DNA from: Sarcomyxa edulis
Taxonomy: Eukaryota > Basidiomycota > Agaricomycetes > Agaricales > Mycenaceae
Length of the DNA stretch: 64,000 bases
Assembly: GCA_009761415.1 (NCBI GenBank)
Contig: QUOL01000018.1
Location: 372,001-436,000 of the forward strand
Direction: 5' to 3'
In this document: in pieces, positions 32,190 through 41,252 of the stretch
Position numbering within the stretch: the stretch's first letter is position 1
Layout of the letters: the number at the start of each line of letters is the position of its first letter
Program-made: the position numbers and the translations under genes
Notes under the pieces: generated by a model
Database searches by the model: none
Told to the model about the DNA's origin: nothing
The model's input: only the letters and a program-made list of their open reading frames with translations

Positions 32190-32665
32190 TGTGACAGACA
32201 TATAGACATGATCGTCCTTTACTTCTTTTACTCTTTGACTCTTGAATTACTTACTATACTTTCCGCTCACGACCACACACGTTTACTTCAACAGTTGTAT
32301 TTTGGCCCGCGTGACGAGTCGATCGTCACGCGGTGTTACAGTAGATTACCTTCGTACTTCAACAGTGCAAAATATCATCTTCTTATCTTTGCCCAAATCT
32401 TCCGGCCTGAGGCCTGAGCGACTCGAACGTCGACTCCAGGCTTGTAGGCACCGGGCGCCTATCTAATCGTTAACCTACTTGGGCGTGGAACACTCTCACG
32501 GATATCCGGGGAGTTGAAGAAGCAAGTGACGTAGATCACGGATATCCGGGTCGAACCTTGCTTCTCGTTCTCAAGACCGCGTAGGATATCTCCTCATCCT
32601 CTTTGCTTTCGAACGGATTCGCCAGGCTCTCCATTCGGACGACAATTAGTCATACGGATTTTACA
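32190..32665 (+). repeat. 3' LTR of the Gypsy element
   Basis: 476 bp, apparently identical to 20360-20835. It is followed by the TSD ATCTT (32666-32670) and then the resumed helicase frame. Confidence 0.96.
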
Positions 32666-32670
32666 ATCTT

Positions 32671-32833
32671 TTGCGGAAAGCGGCACGAGCCAACCGAAAA
32701 ATCGACATCCGTTTATATAACTCTGCTAACTTCACCTCATACAACGACAAGACACGCGAGATACTCCTTAACACTCTTCCTGACCCTACCATTATTCCTC
32801 CCATTATAATCGGCACCGACTCTCTCTCTGTTG
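32671..32833 (+). pseudogene. RecQ-like helicase, middle fragment between two insertions
   Basis: 163 bp encoding LRKAARANRKIDIRLYNSAN, ...NDKTREILLNTLPD... and IIIGTDSLSV, the motif IV-V region of RecQ helicases. The left edge continues the 20359 fragment after one TSD copy is removed. The right edge is the KDZ TSD (CTCTCTGTTG, 32824-32833). Joined with 45249 onward it reads GTDSLSVGIDMPAAQDV, the conserved motif V. Confidence 0.9.
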
Positions 32834-32934
32834 CAACAGTCCAAGTAGTAATATTATAATGTACCCTTGAAAATCAAGGGGTGCACATTATCATGTACCA
32901 CCCACTCGTAGAGGGGTTGGACACATTATAATGC
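32834..32934 (+). repeat. Left terminal inverted repeat of the KDZ element
   Basis: Matches the reverse complement of 45140-45238. The core of about 65 bp from CCTTGAAAATCAAGGGG through GTAGAGGGGTTGGAC is essentially identical; the outer 25 bp and inner 12 bp are weaker. CCCTTGAAAATCAAGGG is itself a hairpin, and ATAATGT/ACATTAT motifs recur, giving likely transposase-binding sites. Confidence 0.92.
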
Positions 32935-32938
32935 CTCC

Positions 32939-33002
32939 CGGCTCACCGAGCCGCAAAAAAAGAGGATGCTCCGAAGCTGATTACTAGCGCTTCGGAGCAT
33001 CC
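32939..33002. repeat. Subterminal hairpins of the KDZ element
   Basis: Two inverted repeats follow the left TIR. CGGCTC-acc-GAGCCG spans about 32939-32953. A perfect 14-bp stem GGATGCTCCGAAGC / GCTTCGGAGCATCC (32964-32977 and 32989-33002) has an 11-nt loop. The second is also close to the transposase 3' end and could act as a terminator-like structure. Confidence 0.75.
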
Positions 33003-33085
33003 CCCGGTGCACCTAAAAATATATGCAAAAATAGCCCAAAAAATCCACAAAAAAACCACAAAAAATCCACAAAAAAGGAGAATGC

Positions 33086-36000
33086 TCAGTCATCATCTGC
33101 TCGAAAATCCTCCTCTTCCTCCTCAAGCTCAATCTCGATCTCGGGGCCTACTTCCCCCATTTCGTCCGCCACATCCAGCGCATCCTGGTCCAGGGTAATT
33201 CGAGCTCTGGCACGCACTGCCCTCCACTTGTCCTCCCAAATCCTAGCCAGCCTCCTCTCGACACCAGCTTGCTCTGCAGCATACGCAAGAAGACCTTCAC
33301 GAACGGCAGGTGGAGCAGTAGGGCGGCGATCGGCTTGTCCATCCCACCACTCTGCGCGCCACCTGCAAAACTCCAGCACCCGACGCATTTCTTCCTCCAG
33401 AAGGATTATCTCCTCTCGCGAACGTTCTGCGCGAGCACGGCATTTAGCCCACTCGAGACGCATACCTGTCCAGCAAATGAGTGTTAGTAAGGAACATACG
33501 ATAGGTAGAGCAAATGTACCATCATGCAAGGTCCCCGCACTATCCTGATCAACCTCGGCAGCGGTTACCTGGTACCAGATCCAAGAAAGCTGCCTTCGCC
33601 TCTCCCCAAGATCAACAACGCCGAGCACCCTGACAGCAACGGATGACTCGGTGTTCTCCTCCTCCTGTATCCCAGCGAGCCGCCTAGCTTGCTCCTCTGC
33701 CTCCTTCTCCTGTGCTGTCAAGGTTCTTTCATTCAAGGCCCGAATATCCTCCCCTTTCAACACCTGCAAGACTTCCTCCCATTCACCAGCTCCCCTCAGT
33801 GCGAATAGTGCGTCTCGAGCAGTGCAGTACCGAACGCGCGCAGCGCGTATCCTGGATTCTATCTGGTCTTGAAGTGTTCGTACGCGGGTGTAGCCTCCCT
33901 GACCGATGATCTGCCTTGCTTTGAACTTGATGGTGAAAGTGCGCATTCGCAGCTGGCGACGAAGGTCCTCGAGAGCGTCGCAGGCTTGGCCATACCGCAG
34001 GCGGTCTTCGATTTGACCAAGGCCGCCGATGCAGACGGTCTCACGCTCGGATTGACTGAGCGATGAGGGAAGATGAACACTGAGCTTCTCTGAAGGGACG
34101 TCGCGTTCGTAATCCTGAGCATTCCCTTGAGATCTGTCCAAAAAGCGACGGAGGCCTGGCATGTAGATATCCTGGGTATCGCGGAATCTCTGGATCTTTC
34201 GTAGAAGGGCCGTACGGCGGCCTTGAAGGGAGGTGGCCTGCGTGGTGGTGAGGTTCTTTTTTGCAGCGTCGACCTGTAGAACTTGTCTTGATACAAAGGA
34301 TATATCAGCGAAAATTCTAAAGAAAAAGCTGTATCGACTTACTGCGCCTCCTCAATTTCCAACCCAGTCAGAATAAATCCAGCGGGACTGATCTCAGAGG
34401 GAGAAGCATCCCCCATTCTCGTCCGTTCGTTCTCCTCGTCTGCCAATTGCTGTTTGATTTGAGCGAGGGTGACACCTGACAAAACTTGTGAGAAAAGAAC
34501 TCAGAAGAAAATCGAGAGCGCACGTACCATCTTCAGGAACATCGTATGGATTCGGCTTACTGTGATCCACCGTCCATTCTTGAACCATACGGTCCCACTC
34601 CCTCAGCTGCTCGCTATGCTCCTCCCTAAGGCCCTCGGTAAGAGAATGAAACGCTCGGCGATGGAGGATGGCGTCTGGGATGGCGAGCGCCATTTTTCGA
34701 AGCAGTGATGATCCTAAAACGGCTCGCGTTAGTGTTAGGCAAAACAAAAGAAAAGGGACTACATACCTAAATTAACCACCTTCTTCCAGTTCGCAAAGCC
34801 GCAAAAGTCATCGAGCGTGTCTTGTCGCCCTCCAGGACCCATAACAGACGTGGTTGGTGCAGCCCCGTTCAACCATGCCCAACCCCTCTCCGGAGCCTCT
34901 GAGTCCACCTCCCCGACGCCCTTTGTGAAGTTGAAAGAGAACGGTGCTTGGCATTCTCGTTTGTGAGGTGGAAGGTGGAATTTTGGGACCTTAAAGTCGA
35001 GGGCGGGTTTATGCTTGAGCTTGATCTCCTCGGGCATAGCCTCGTGGCGACTCCAGAAGTTCTTGTGCCATTGGCACGCAATGTCGTAGGAGGAGATAAT
35101 GGAGAGGATGACCGTTCCGAAAAGGCTGGAGAGGAACAGGTAGTCCATGTTGCAGTATCTGAGTTTGAGGTTTAACCATCAAAGAAAAAATAAACACCGT
35201 TGTAAGAACACACCTTTCCCCCTTCTGAAGATCCCCCATGCCGGTAGGGCGGAACATCTCATGTCTAGCGCAACAAACTGACCCAACCCCTGTAGCTCTC
35301 AGGCCCTTTGACTTCTTGCTATTGGCTTTCCAGAGGGCAGCAAACCCGACGCAATGGCTGATCTACGGAACAGAGTCATACGATGAGAGGGTTGGTATAT
35401 TTAACGACGGAGGAGGATAACTTACCTCATCTTGATCTGCGTATTTTGCTACATGGCGCAGGTATGGGCCGTTGTCGACGAAGTAGGCCCAACCAGGGCC
35501 CAGCGTAGGATCTCGGACGTCGGAGGATCGAAGGCGGCTCTTGAGATGGAAATTAGCGTCCTGCGCGAGAATAAGTGTGTAGATGAATCTGCATGCATGC
35601 TGCGTTAGTATTGAAGATAACCTGGTTGATGTAGAAAAGAAACCCACTTGAGCTCCAAGGGCGCGCTTTCCCATCCCTCGGGAAGATTGATACCGGGCTG
35701 AGGGCATGCGCAACAGAGGACAGCAAGCGTCCCTCGCAACGTAGCAGCAATGCCGCCTGGATCATGGCCACGCCCACCTCTCTTTGTCATCTTGACGTGT
35801 CGCCATTCGCGTACAAGCAACATAAATGCAGGAAGACGATCCTGACAAGATACAATCAGCCAAGGGGGTCGAAGAGAACGAAAGAAAGGGGGGACTTACT
35901 GGGAGATCAAAAAAACCAAAGGGATCCGTCAAGAGCTCCAACGCCTTGTAATAGTCGTAGGGCGAAAGCTTTCCTTGAAGGTTCGTTACATGGAACTGCC

Positions 36001-36876
36001 GTAGGCAGGCGGTGGTTGCGCATGTCTGGGGATCAAACGGTGTGGCAGGAACCCATCCAACTTCAAGAACCTGCCGTCGATCCGGCTCTGCCTCCCAACA
36101 GCCGCAAAAGTCGAGATTTACGCGGTGGATACCATTGGTGTGAAGCACGATGAAATTCTTGTGGGCAGGGCGAGCGAGAGGACAAGGACCGTTGAGAGGG
36201 TGGCCAACCTGGAAGCGTAGGCCTTCCTCTGCAAGGGATGTACGGTGGAAGCATGTACCCCGCCACCTCTCCATACAGAGTTAGTTTGAGGGACGTAGAG
36301 AGATGAGAAAACGGTACATACCTCGAGAACATGAAGAGGCTCATCAACATGCTTTTGGAGGACACATCCCCTACAGTACATTCGGAGGCCATGGCAATCT
36401 CGACAGCGGTAGCTGGGAGATTCCATCTCACAGCCTGCGCATCGATTAGCACGGCGGCCTCGCCCCTCGAGAGCGATGTTGGCATCCAAATACTCGTCCC
36501 GATAGTGAATCCACGTAGCTAAGGGCATATCCTGAAGAATGGTCATCTGTAAGAATGGGGATTTCTGTACAAAAAAAAACAGAAAAACCCGTACTGAGTT
36601 CGCATAACGTTTCGCTTTTCCCTTGAACCTGATACCAGAAACACACGCAGGCTCAATGTGAGGAGCCTCTGGGGGATCTTCTACGAGCGGGCCATCGAGG
36701 GGGTGTTCGTTGATGCCGTTTACCGCCGACTCGTCTGCAACAGAGAGGGAAAGTTGCTGTCTACGCAGTCGAGTTGGAGCAGACGTCGACGTGCTGGTAG
36801 AGATTGCGATAGAAGGTTTAAGAGGGTTGTGAACGTATATGCCTCGCCGTTTTTTGTCTTGTCTGACGGCGGGCAT
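33086..36876 (-). CDS. KDZ transposase with CxC2 cysteine cluster
   Basis: Multi-exon gene of roughly 1,000 residues. The start ATG at 36876 (MPAVRQDKKRRGIYV) is chosen because the open frame farther upstream has only GTG. The N-terminal CxC2 cluster (about 36440-36350) reads CAGCEMESPSYRCRDCHG then MYCRGCVLQKHVDEPLH. The RNase-H-like transposase core follows, with ILAQDANFHLKSR (first Asp, about 35565), FVDNGPYLRHV, SYDIACQWHKNFW (second Asp, about 35085) and PKFHLPPHKREC. The final block is EAPERGWAWLNGAAPT with VMGPGGRQDTLDDF (catalytic Glu region, about 34830). A coiled-coil-rich C-terminus ends in an acidic tail (EEEEEDFRADDD). All three acidic motifs are present and the exons join without stops, so it looks functional. 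It would bind the TIRs and catalyse transposition. It is divergent from the TET/JBP gene. Confidence 0.92.
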
Positions 36877-37066
36877 GGTCGGGGCCGTTGAGGGCGTGAT
36901 GACGAAGCCCTGAGAGCAAGTTTGTTGATTGACGGTTGAACTTGCACGTGAAGTCACAGTTGTGACTGAAGCGCGTTATTGATACATATTTTGCCCACAT
37001 CAGGGGGACACCCCTCGCGTTGAACGCCCTTCCCCCACCCGTCCCTCCACAAAAAAGTCTGCAAAC
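36877..37066. promoter_or_regulatory. Divergent promoter of the KDZ transposase and TET/JBP genes
   Basis: Only 190 bp separate the two start codons on opposite strands, so the two genes probably share a bidirectional promoter. No specific motif can be named. Confidence 0.6.
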
Positions 37067-38861
37067 ATGGAAAGTACGTACGCATCTATGTGTCTTTTTT
37101 TTCTTTCTTTCCCCCTAGTTTTCCTTTTTTTCTAGCATCTGTAAGACTCTAGTACGCGAGTCCGACTTTGGAATTTGCCGAAAAAGCGGGTTAGCTGCGG
37201 CAATGCCACTTCCTCCCCCTTGTTTTTCATATTCACGTAGCCCGACCTTGGAGCTTTGTACCGTTAAATTTGACCATCCCCTCCCGTTTCTTGAGTGGCT
37301 TTTTTAGACTCTGACCGTATTTGGGATTTTGTTCTTTAGGAAACACGCGCTCCGGCGCCACCTTCTCACCCTTTATTCTCGACACCGCAAACGCCATCCC
37401 AACCGCCTTCACATTTCGTGTCGAAGACCGACTGTCCGAATATCAAGCCTCTAACCTCGAAGGATACTGCTCAGAGCCAGAACCGGACATTGCCAACGAT
37501 CCTCCCACGCCCCCTCAAACAGGCGCCTCGCCGACGCCCAAAGATGCCTCCTATATCTCAATTGCGAACTCATCTCAACCCTCAGAGAAATGGGCCCATC
37601 TGCCTAAGAAGCTACGGAAAAAAAGACAGCGACGTTTCGAGGAGCGGCAGGCTGGCCAACCCCCCCTCAAGAGAATTGCCACCATCAGATGCTCCCAGTC
37701 CATGAGCTCTGCGATTGAAACGAACTTGAAGACCGAAAACCTTCGTGCTGCAAAGTCTGGTTGGGTTGGATCGCAGGATCACGATGGGAAAATCACACCG
37801 TCAGTCTCAGAGTTGACGGGGCCAGGGTATGGAATGAAGCTCGTAGATTGGGATGGCAAGTGCGTCTTCCGTTTCTTCCATTGACTCGTATGCCGTCCTC
37901 ACCAACGGATAAGCAGGACCTCGAGGCCCATCATCGATAGTAGCCGACGAATCGTTGGGGTTTTGGGCGGGCAGCCGAGGGATTCCAACTGGAGCGGGGA
38001 GGTTGTTGAACCTCTCAACAAAGCTTTCAAAAACGCTCGATCTTCCGGGCTTTTCACACCTGAGCAAGCCGCACATCGCAGGGGTGATTTTGCAGCACTC
38101 GCATCTGGAATTTCATACGGTGGTGGGCAGCGCGTGAGTTTCGAGAGATCTAGCCTGTCAAACAAACTAACGCAGCTCTAGACGCCTTGTAATATGAGAC
38201 AAAGCTCTGTAACAAACACCACCATCATCGCCGCCCTCTTAGTCAATATATCTCTCATCCGACTCTCAGGTTTTACGAACTGTAAGCTTTCAAATCCATA
38301 CCTGACTTCAGTCGGCTGAAACTCCCTACAGGCGTTCTGGCAGCCTTTGCTCCTCAAGTCTTTTCCATCCTCCACGACGGCCTTGAAGCGCTCTTAGCGT
38401 GGAATCCCTCCCTTAGGCGCAACTTCAAAAAAAGCGTCTTTGCCGCCGCCACCTTCAACTTCGGCCCACGGACTGTAACCTTTCCTCACACAGACCCCGC
38501 TAATCTTGCCTGGGGCTGGTGCGCCATCACCGCCCTCGGATATTTCAACCCAGATCTCGGAGGCCATCTCGTACTATGGGATCTCGGCCTCGTGATCCGC
38601 TTTCCACCAGGCTCCACCATCCTCATTCCTTCCGCCGTCCTTCGCCACTCCAACACTAGCATTGGAGATGACAAGACACGTTTTTCATTCACACAATATA
38701 GTGCCGGTCACCTTTTTCGCTTCGTCTACAACGGCTGTCGCTCTGACAAAGTTTTCGATGCTGCAGCAACACCTGAAGAGAAATTGCAGAGGGACAAGGA
38801 CAAGAAATCGCGCTGGAAAGATGGGTTAAATACATTTGTCAGACTCAAGGAAGAGGCTTAG
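37067..38861 (+). CDS. TET/JBP-like 2-oxoglutarate/Fe(II) dioxygenase (putative 5-methylcytosine oxidase)
   Basis: Spliced gene of about 450 residues. A 7-nt first exon (ATGGAAA) precedes an intron of about 265 bp; exon 2 starts at 37340 (GNTRSGATFSPF in the open frame). Later exons give DWDGK + TSRPIIDSSRRIVGVLGG, TPEQAAHRRGDFAALASG and the catalytic exon. Metal-ligand and co-substrate motifs are intact: HTDPANLAWGW (His-x-Asp, about 38490), GGHLVLWDLGLVIRFPPGS, SAVLRHSN (distal His) and RFSFTQYSAGHLFRF (Arg for 2-oxoglutarate). TET/JBP enzymes oxidise 5-methylcytosine or thymine in DNA. In basidiomycetes they are expanded and linked to KDZ transposons. Likely nuclear. Inferred role: removing or altering methylation on the element to escape silencing. 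Function of this copy is inferred only. Confidence 0.92.
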
Positions 38862-39084
38862 ATAGTTTTGCAATGATTATCTCTTTGTTCGATACCAAAA
38901 TAATCCACAAGGTGTCAGAGAAGACTTCAAGAAAAAAGCTGCAAATACGAACATCGCGAATATCACCACGAAAGTCGCGAATATCATTACACAAGTCGCG
39001 AATATCATCACGAATATCGCGAATGTCATCACAAACGCCGCGAGTATCTTCGCAGATCCTGTTTCCTCTCTCTCATCACACTAA

Positions 39085-39705
39085 ATGGCCGACTCAAAAC
39101 AAGACGCCAACTCAAAACAGCAAGCGCGCCGTGATACTCTTGCAAGGTACTATGAAAAGCAAGTCCCTTCGTTCTACTATACAATATGTATATTCTGACC
39201 ACAAAACATGTATTTCTACTCATAGCCATCAAGATGTTTTACGGACGAAAGCTCGGGTTCGTCAAGCCAAGTACGTCTCTTTCTCTTCAATACACAGGCC
39301 AAATTTTTTCTCTTAGCTATGTTGGCAGGGCAAAGGAGGGACGCAAGGAGCTTTCTCTGGATAAGAGCGCGGAGAGGAAGAATCGTCGCAACGCTTCTGC
39401 TGCACAATGGAGAGAAAGGTATGCATTCTGGCTAAGCTAACATGTTGGAACGTACAATAACCAGCTATCCTCGAACGCGAAATAATAGAAATAGGGAGCG
39501 TCTGCGCTTGGAGGCAAGGCTTCGCAGGTTTCAGTAAGTTCCCTCTTGCTCAAACCATATTCTTTTCGATCTCCTCAATTCTCTCATAATCCCAGTAAGC
39601 AGCAACAAGAGGGACGAGAGTTCAGCAATGAGAAGGTGCGGGACATCAGAAGGGTTTGCAGAGCATTGGGTATTGCTCCTGGACCCACTCTATTCTTGGC
39701 GTAGA
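39085..39705 (+). CDS. Small basic, Arg/Lys-rich coiled-coil protein (unknown)
   Basis: About 110-residue spliced product. The ATG at 39085 gives MADSKQDANSKQQARRDTLA. Exons then supply HQDVLRTKARVRQAN, YVGRAKEGRKELSLDKSAER, NASAAQWRER, a short exon RERLRLEARLRRF and the last exon KQQQEGREFSNEKVRDI ending GIAPGPTLFLA. The Arg/Lys/Glu-rich helical composition recalls small bZIP-like or linker-type proteins common near agaricomycete transposons, but no leucine zipper is clear. It sits convergent to the viroplasmin-module gene inside the KDZ element. Exon boundaries are tentative, and nucleic-acid binding is only inferred from charge. Confidence 0.5.
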
Positions 39706-39851
39706 ATCTTGTTGCCTTTTTCTTGACTCATGTCAGGCAATTACAATTTTCGTATCTTCATGCCTTGAAATCAGGCGGGGGGGGGTACATTTTCATTGGG
39801 GTATGTCAGACTCAAATGCTCGAAACATATGCTAGGTATATTAAGTAAAAA

Positions 39852-41115
39852 TTAGGGGCCCAACTTGGCCACCCGCCCCTTCCTCTGAGCCTCGTCGAAT
39901 TTATACTGCGCAAGTTGTAGACTAGGATACGCTTTAACGACGTTGCAGGAAACACCGGACGTCTCTGCTTTTGCGTCGTCCCTGATGTACAAACGGTGGT
40001 CTTGGCGTTGACAACCGTGCTGATGAAGATATAAATAATACGGAACAGTACGCACCAGTTGTCATAGATGCCAGGGTTGATGCCCTGTGTGACGACATAG
40101 AAGTTCGAACCGCTGGGTGGTGGAGTCGCGACGACTTGCGAAGACGGTGGGGAAAGGCTGCGTAGCGCTGCCTTGCCAGGCTTCGAGGGTGTTTCAGGTT
40201 CAACCTTGACGCGAACCTTCCGCGAAGACCCTGCGGTTGGAGCTGGAGAAGGAGAGGGAGAGCGAGGGGGGGACGATAGAAGTAAAGACGAAAACGAATC
40301 TTCCAATTTTGAAGTGGCGTTGTGTTGAGTGCTGCGCTCCAGGACGGCAAACTCGCCTGTAACAAGGGCAGACCGCCATGCTGCGCGAGCTTCGTGGGAA
40401 GTTTGGAACTGGGCAAAATAGGCCCCATCGACGCCCTCGATGGACCTGATGATACTAGGCCTTTTCCTTGTGTCAGTGTTCGACGTTGTTTTCTAAACAT
40501 GAGACACGTACCAATCGCTGTACACACCAGGATCCACCCCCTTGAAAACTACTACAAATACACCCGATTCTTTCGACGCCTCCTGCGCTTTGTGGTTGTA
40601 CGTGGAAGGGCTTGGCGCAGGGGTGGGCGCCAGTGGGGTGCTTGGCAGATCAGATGGATACCGAACTTTCGCCCCTTTGACACTGGCAAATCGTGGTTGA
40701 GCAGCTGTGGGCGTGGAGGAATAATCTTTGAAAGCGCGAGCAGTAGCATCCGATTTTCCTAGGACAGCTGGCCCAGCTTCGAGCCTATACAGAAGACGTG
40801 AGAATGTTTACAGATGAACGGCTACTCGCCTTACCAGTCTTTGTAGATACCTGGGGAAGGGCCGCCATTAACGTAGTATTTTTGGTACTTATGAATGCCT
40901 GGGGGGGTTTTGGGAGGCGACGGCGCTTTTGTACATTCTGCTGGGATTGATCAGATATATGACAGGAATCGATAAGTTTGAAGCAGCTCACCGTCCTCCG
41001 AGGGTACATCATCGCATATAGCTACTGCTATCTGGTATGCCTCCTCTTCAGTAAGACCATCGAGGCGAGATAGAGGTTTATGAGACGAGGAAGGCGCAGT
41101 GGGCTTGGTGGACAT
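39852..41115 (-). CDS. Protein with three viroplasmin/RNase H1 N-terminal-like modules
   Basis: Spliced gene starting at the ATG at 41115 (MSTKPTAPSSSHKPLSRLDG). Three modules match the Cauli_VI/RNase H1 N-terminal signature (YVV.xG..PGIYxxW): KYYVNGGPSPGIYKDW (about 40885), VFVVVFKGVDPGVYSDW (about 40545) and FYVVTQGINPGIYDNW (about 40090). Each ends at or near an intron; module 2 continues with FAQFQTSHEARAAWRSAL. The modules are separated by Ser/Pro-rich linkers. In cellular RNase H1 this module binds RNA/DNA hybrids; it also occurs in the caulimovirus inclusion-body protein, but nothing else here is viral. No RNase H catalytic domain is visible. A role binding hybrids or DNA for the transposon is inferred. 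It is divergent from the gene at 41253. Confidence 0.75.
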
Positions 41116-41252
41116 GGTCGACCATGATGGGTAGATAGCCTGAGAGACTTCGCGCGTTATTGAAGTTCAACTCTTTGTCATTATTTGTTTTGTGGCAATG
41201 TGGCACCGAGCGCCTATCGTCCTGCGCGCCTTCTTCGACGCCCCGCACGTTC
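41116..41252. promoter_or_regulatory. Divergent promoter between the viroplasmin-module and large cargo genes
   Basis: 137 bp between two opposite-strand start codons, the second such head-to-head pair in this element. No individual site was identified. Confidence 0.5.

Larger units (their letters stand above)
20360..32665 (+). mobile_element. Ty3/Gypsy chromovirus LTR retrotransposon (12.3 kb, nested)
   Basis: Full-length element flanked by the 5-bp TSD ATCTT (20355-20359 and 32666-32670). The LTRs are 476 bp, begin TG and end CA, and look identical base for base by eye, implying a very recent insertion. It encodes a Gag-Pol ORF with a C-terminal chromodomain, then a second large ORF on the same strand that stops 8 bases before the 3' LTR. 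At 12.3 kb it is roughly twice a typical Gypsy element. It interrupts the helicase codons between ...VQGYL and LRKAARANRK. Confidence 0.96.

Noticed and set aside
39852..41115. Endogenous caulimovirus fragment
   Set aside because: Only the short viroplasmin/RNase H1-N-like modules match. There is no coat, movement protein or reverse transcriptase of that type, and the gene has fungal introns.
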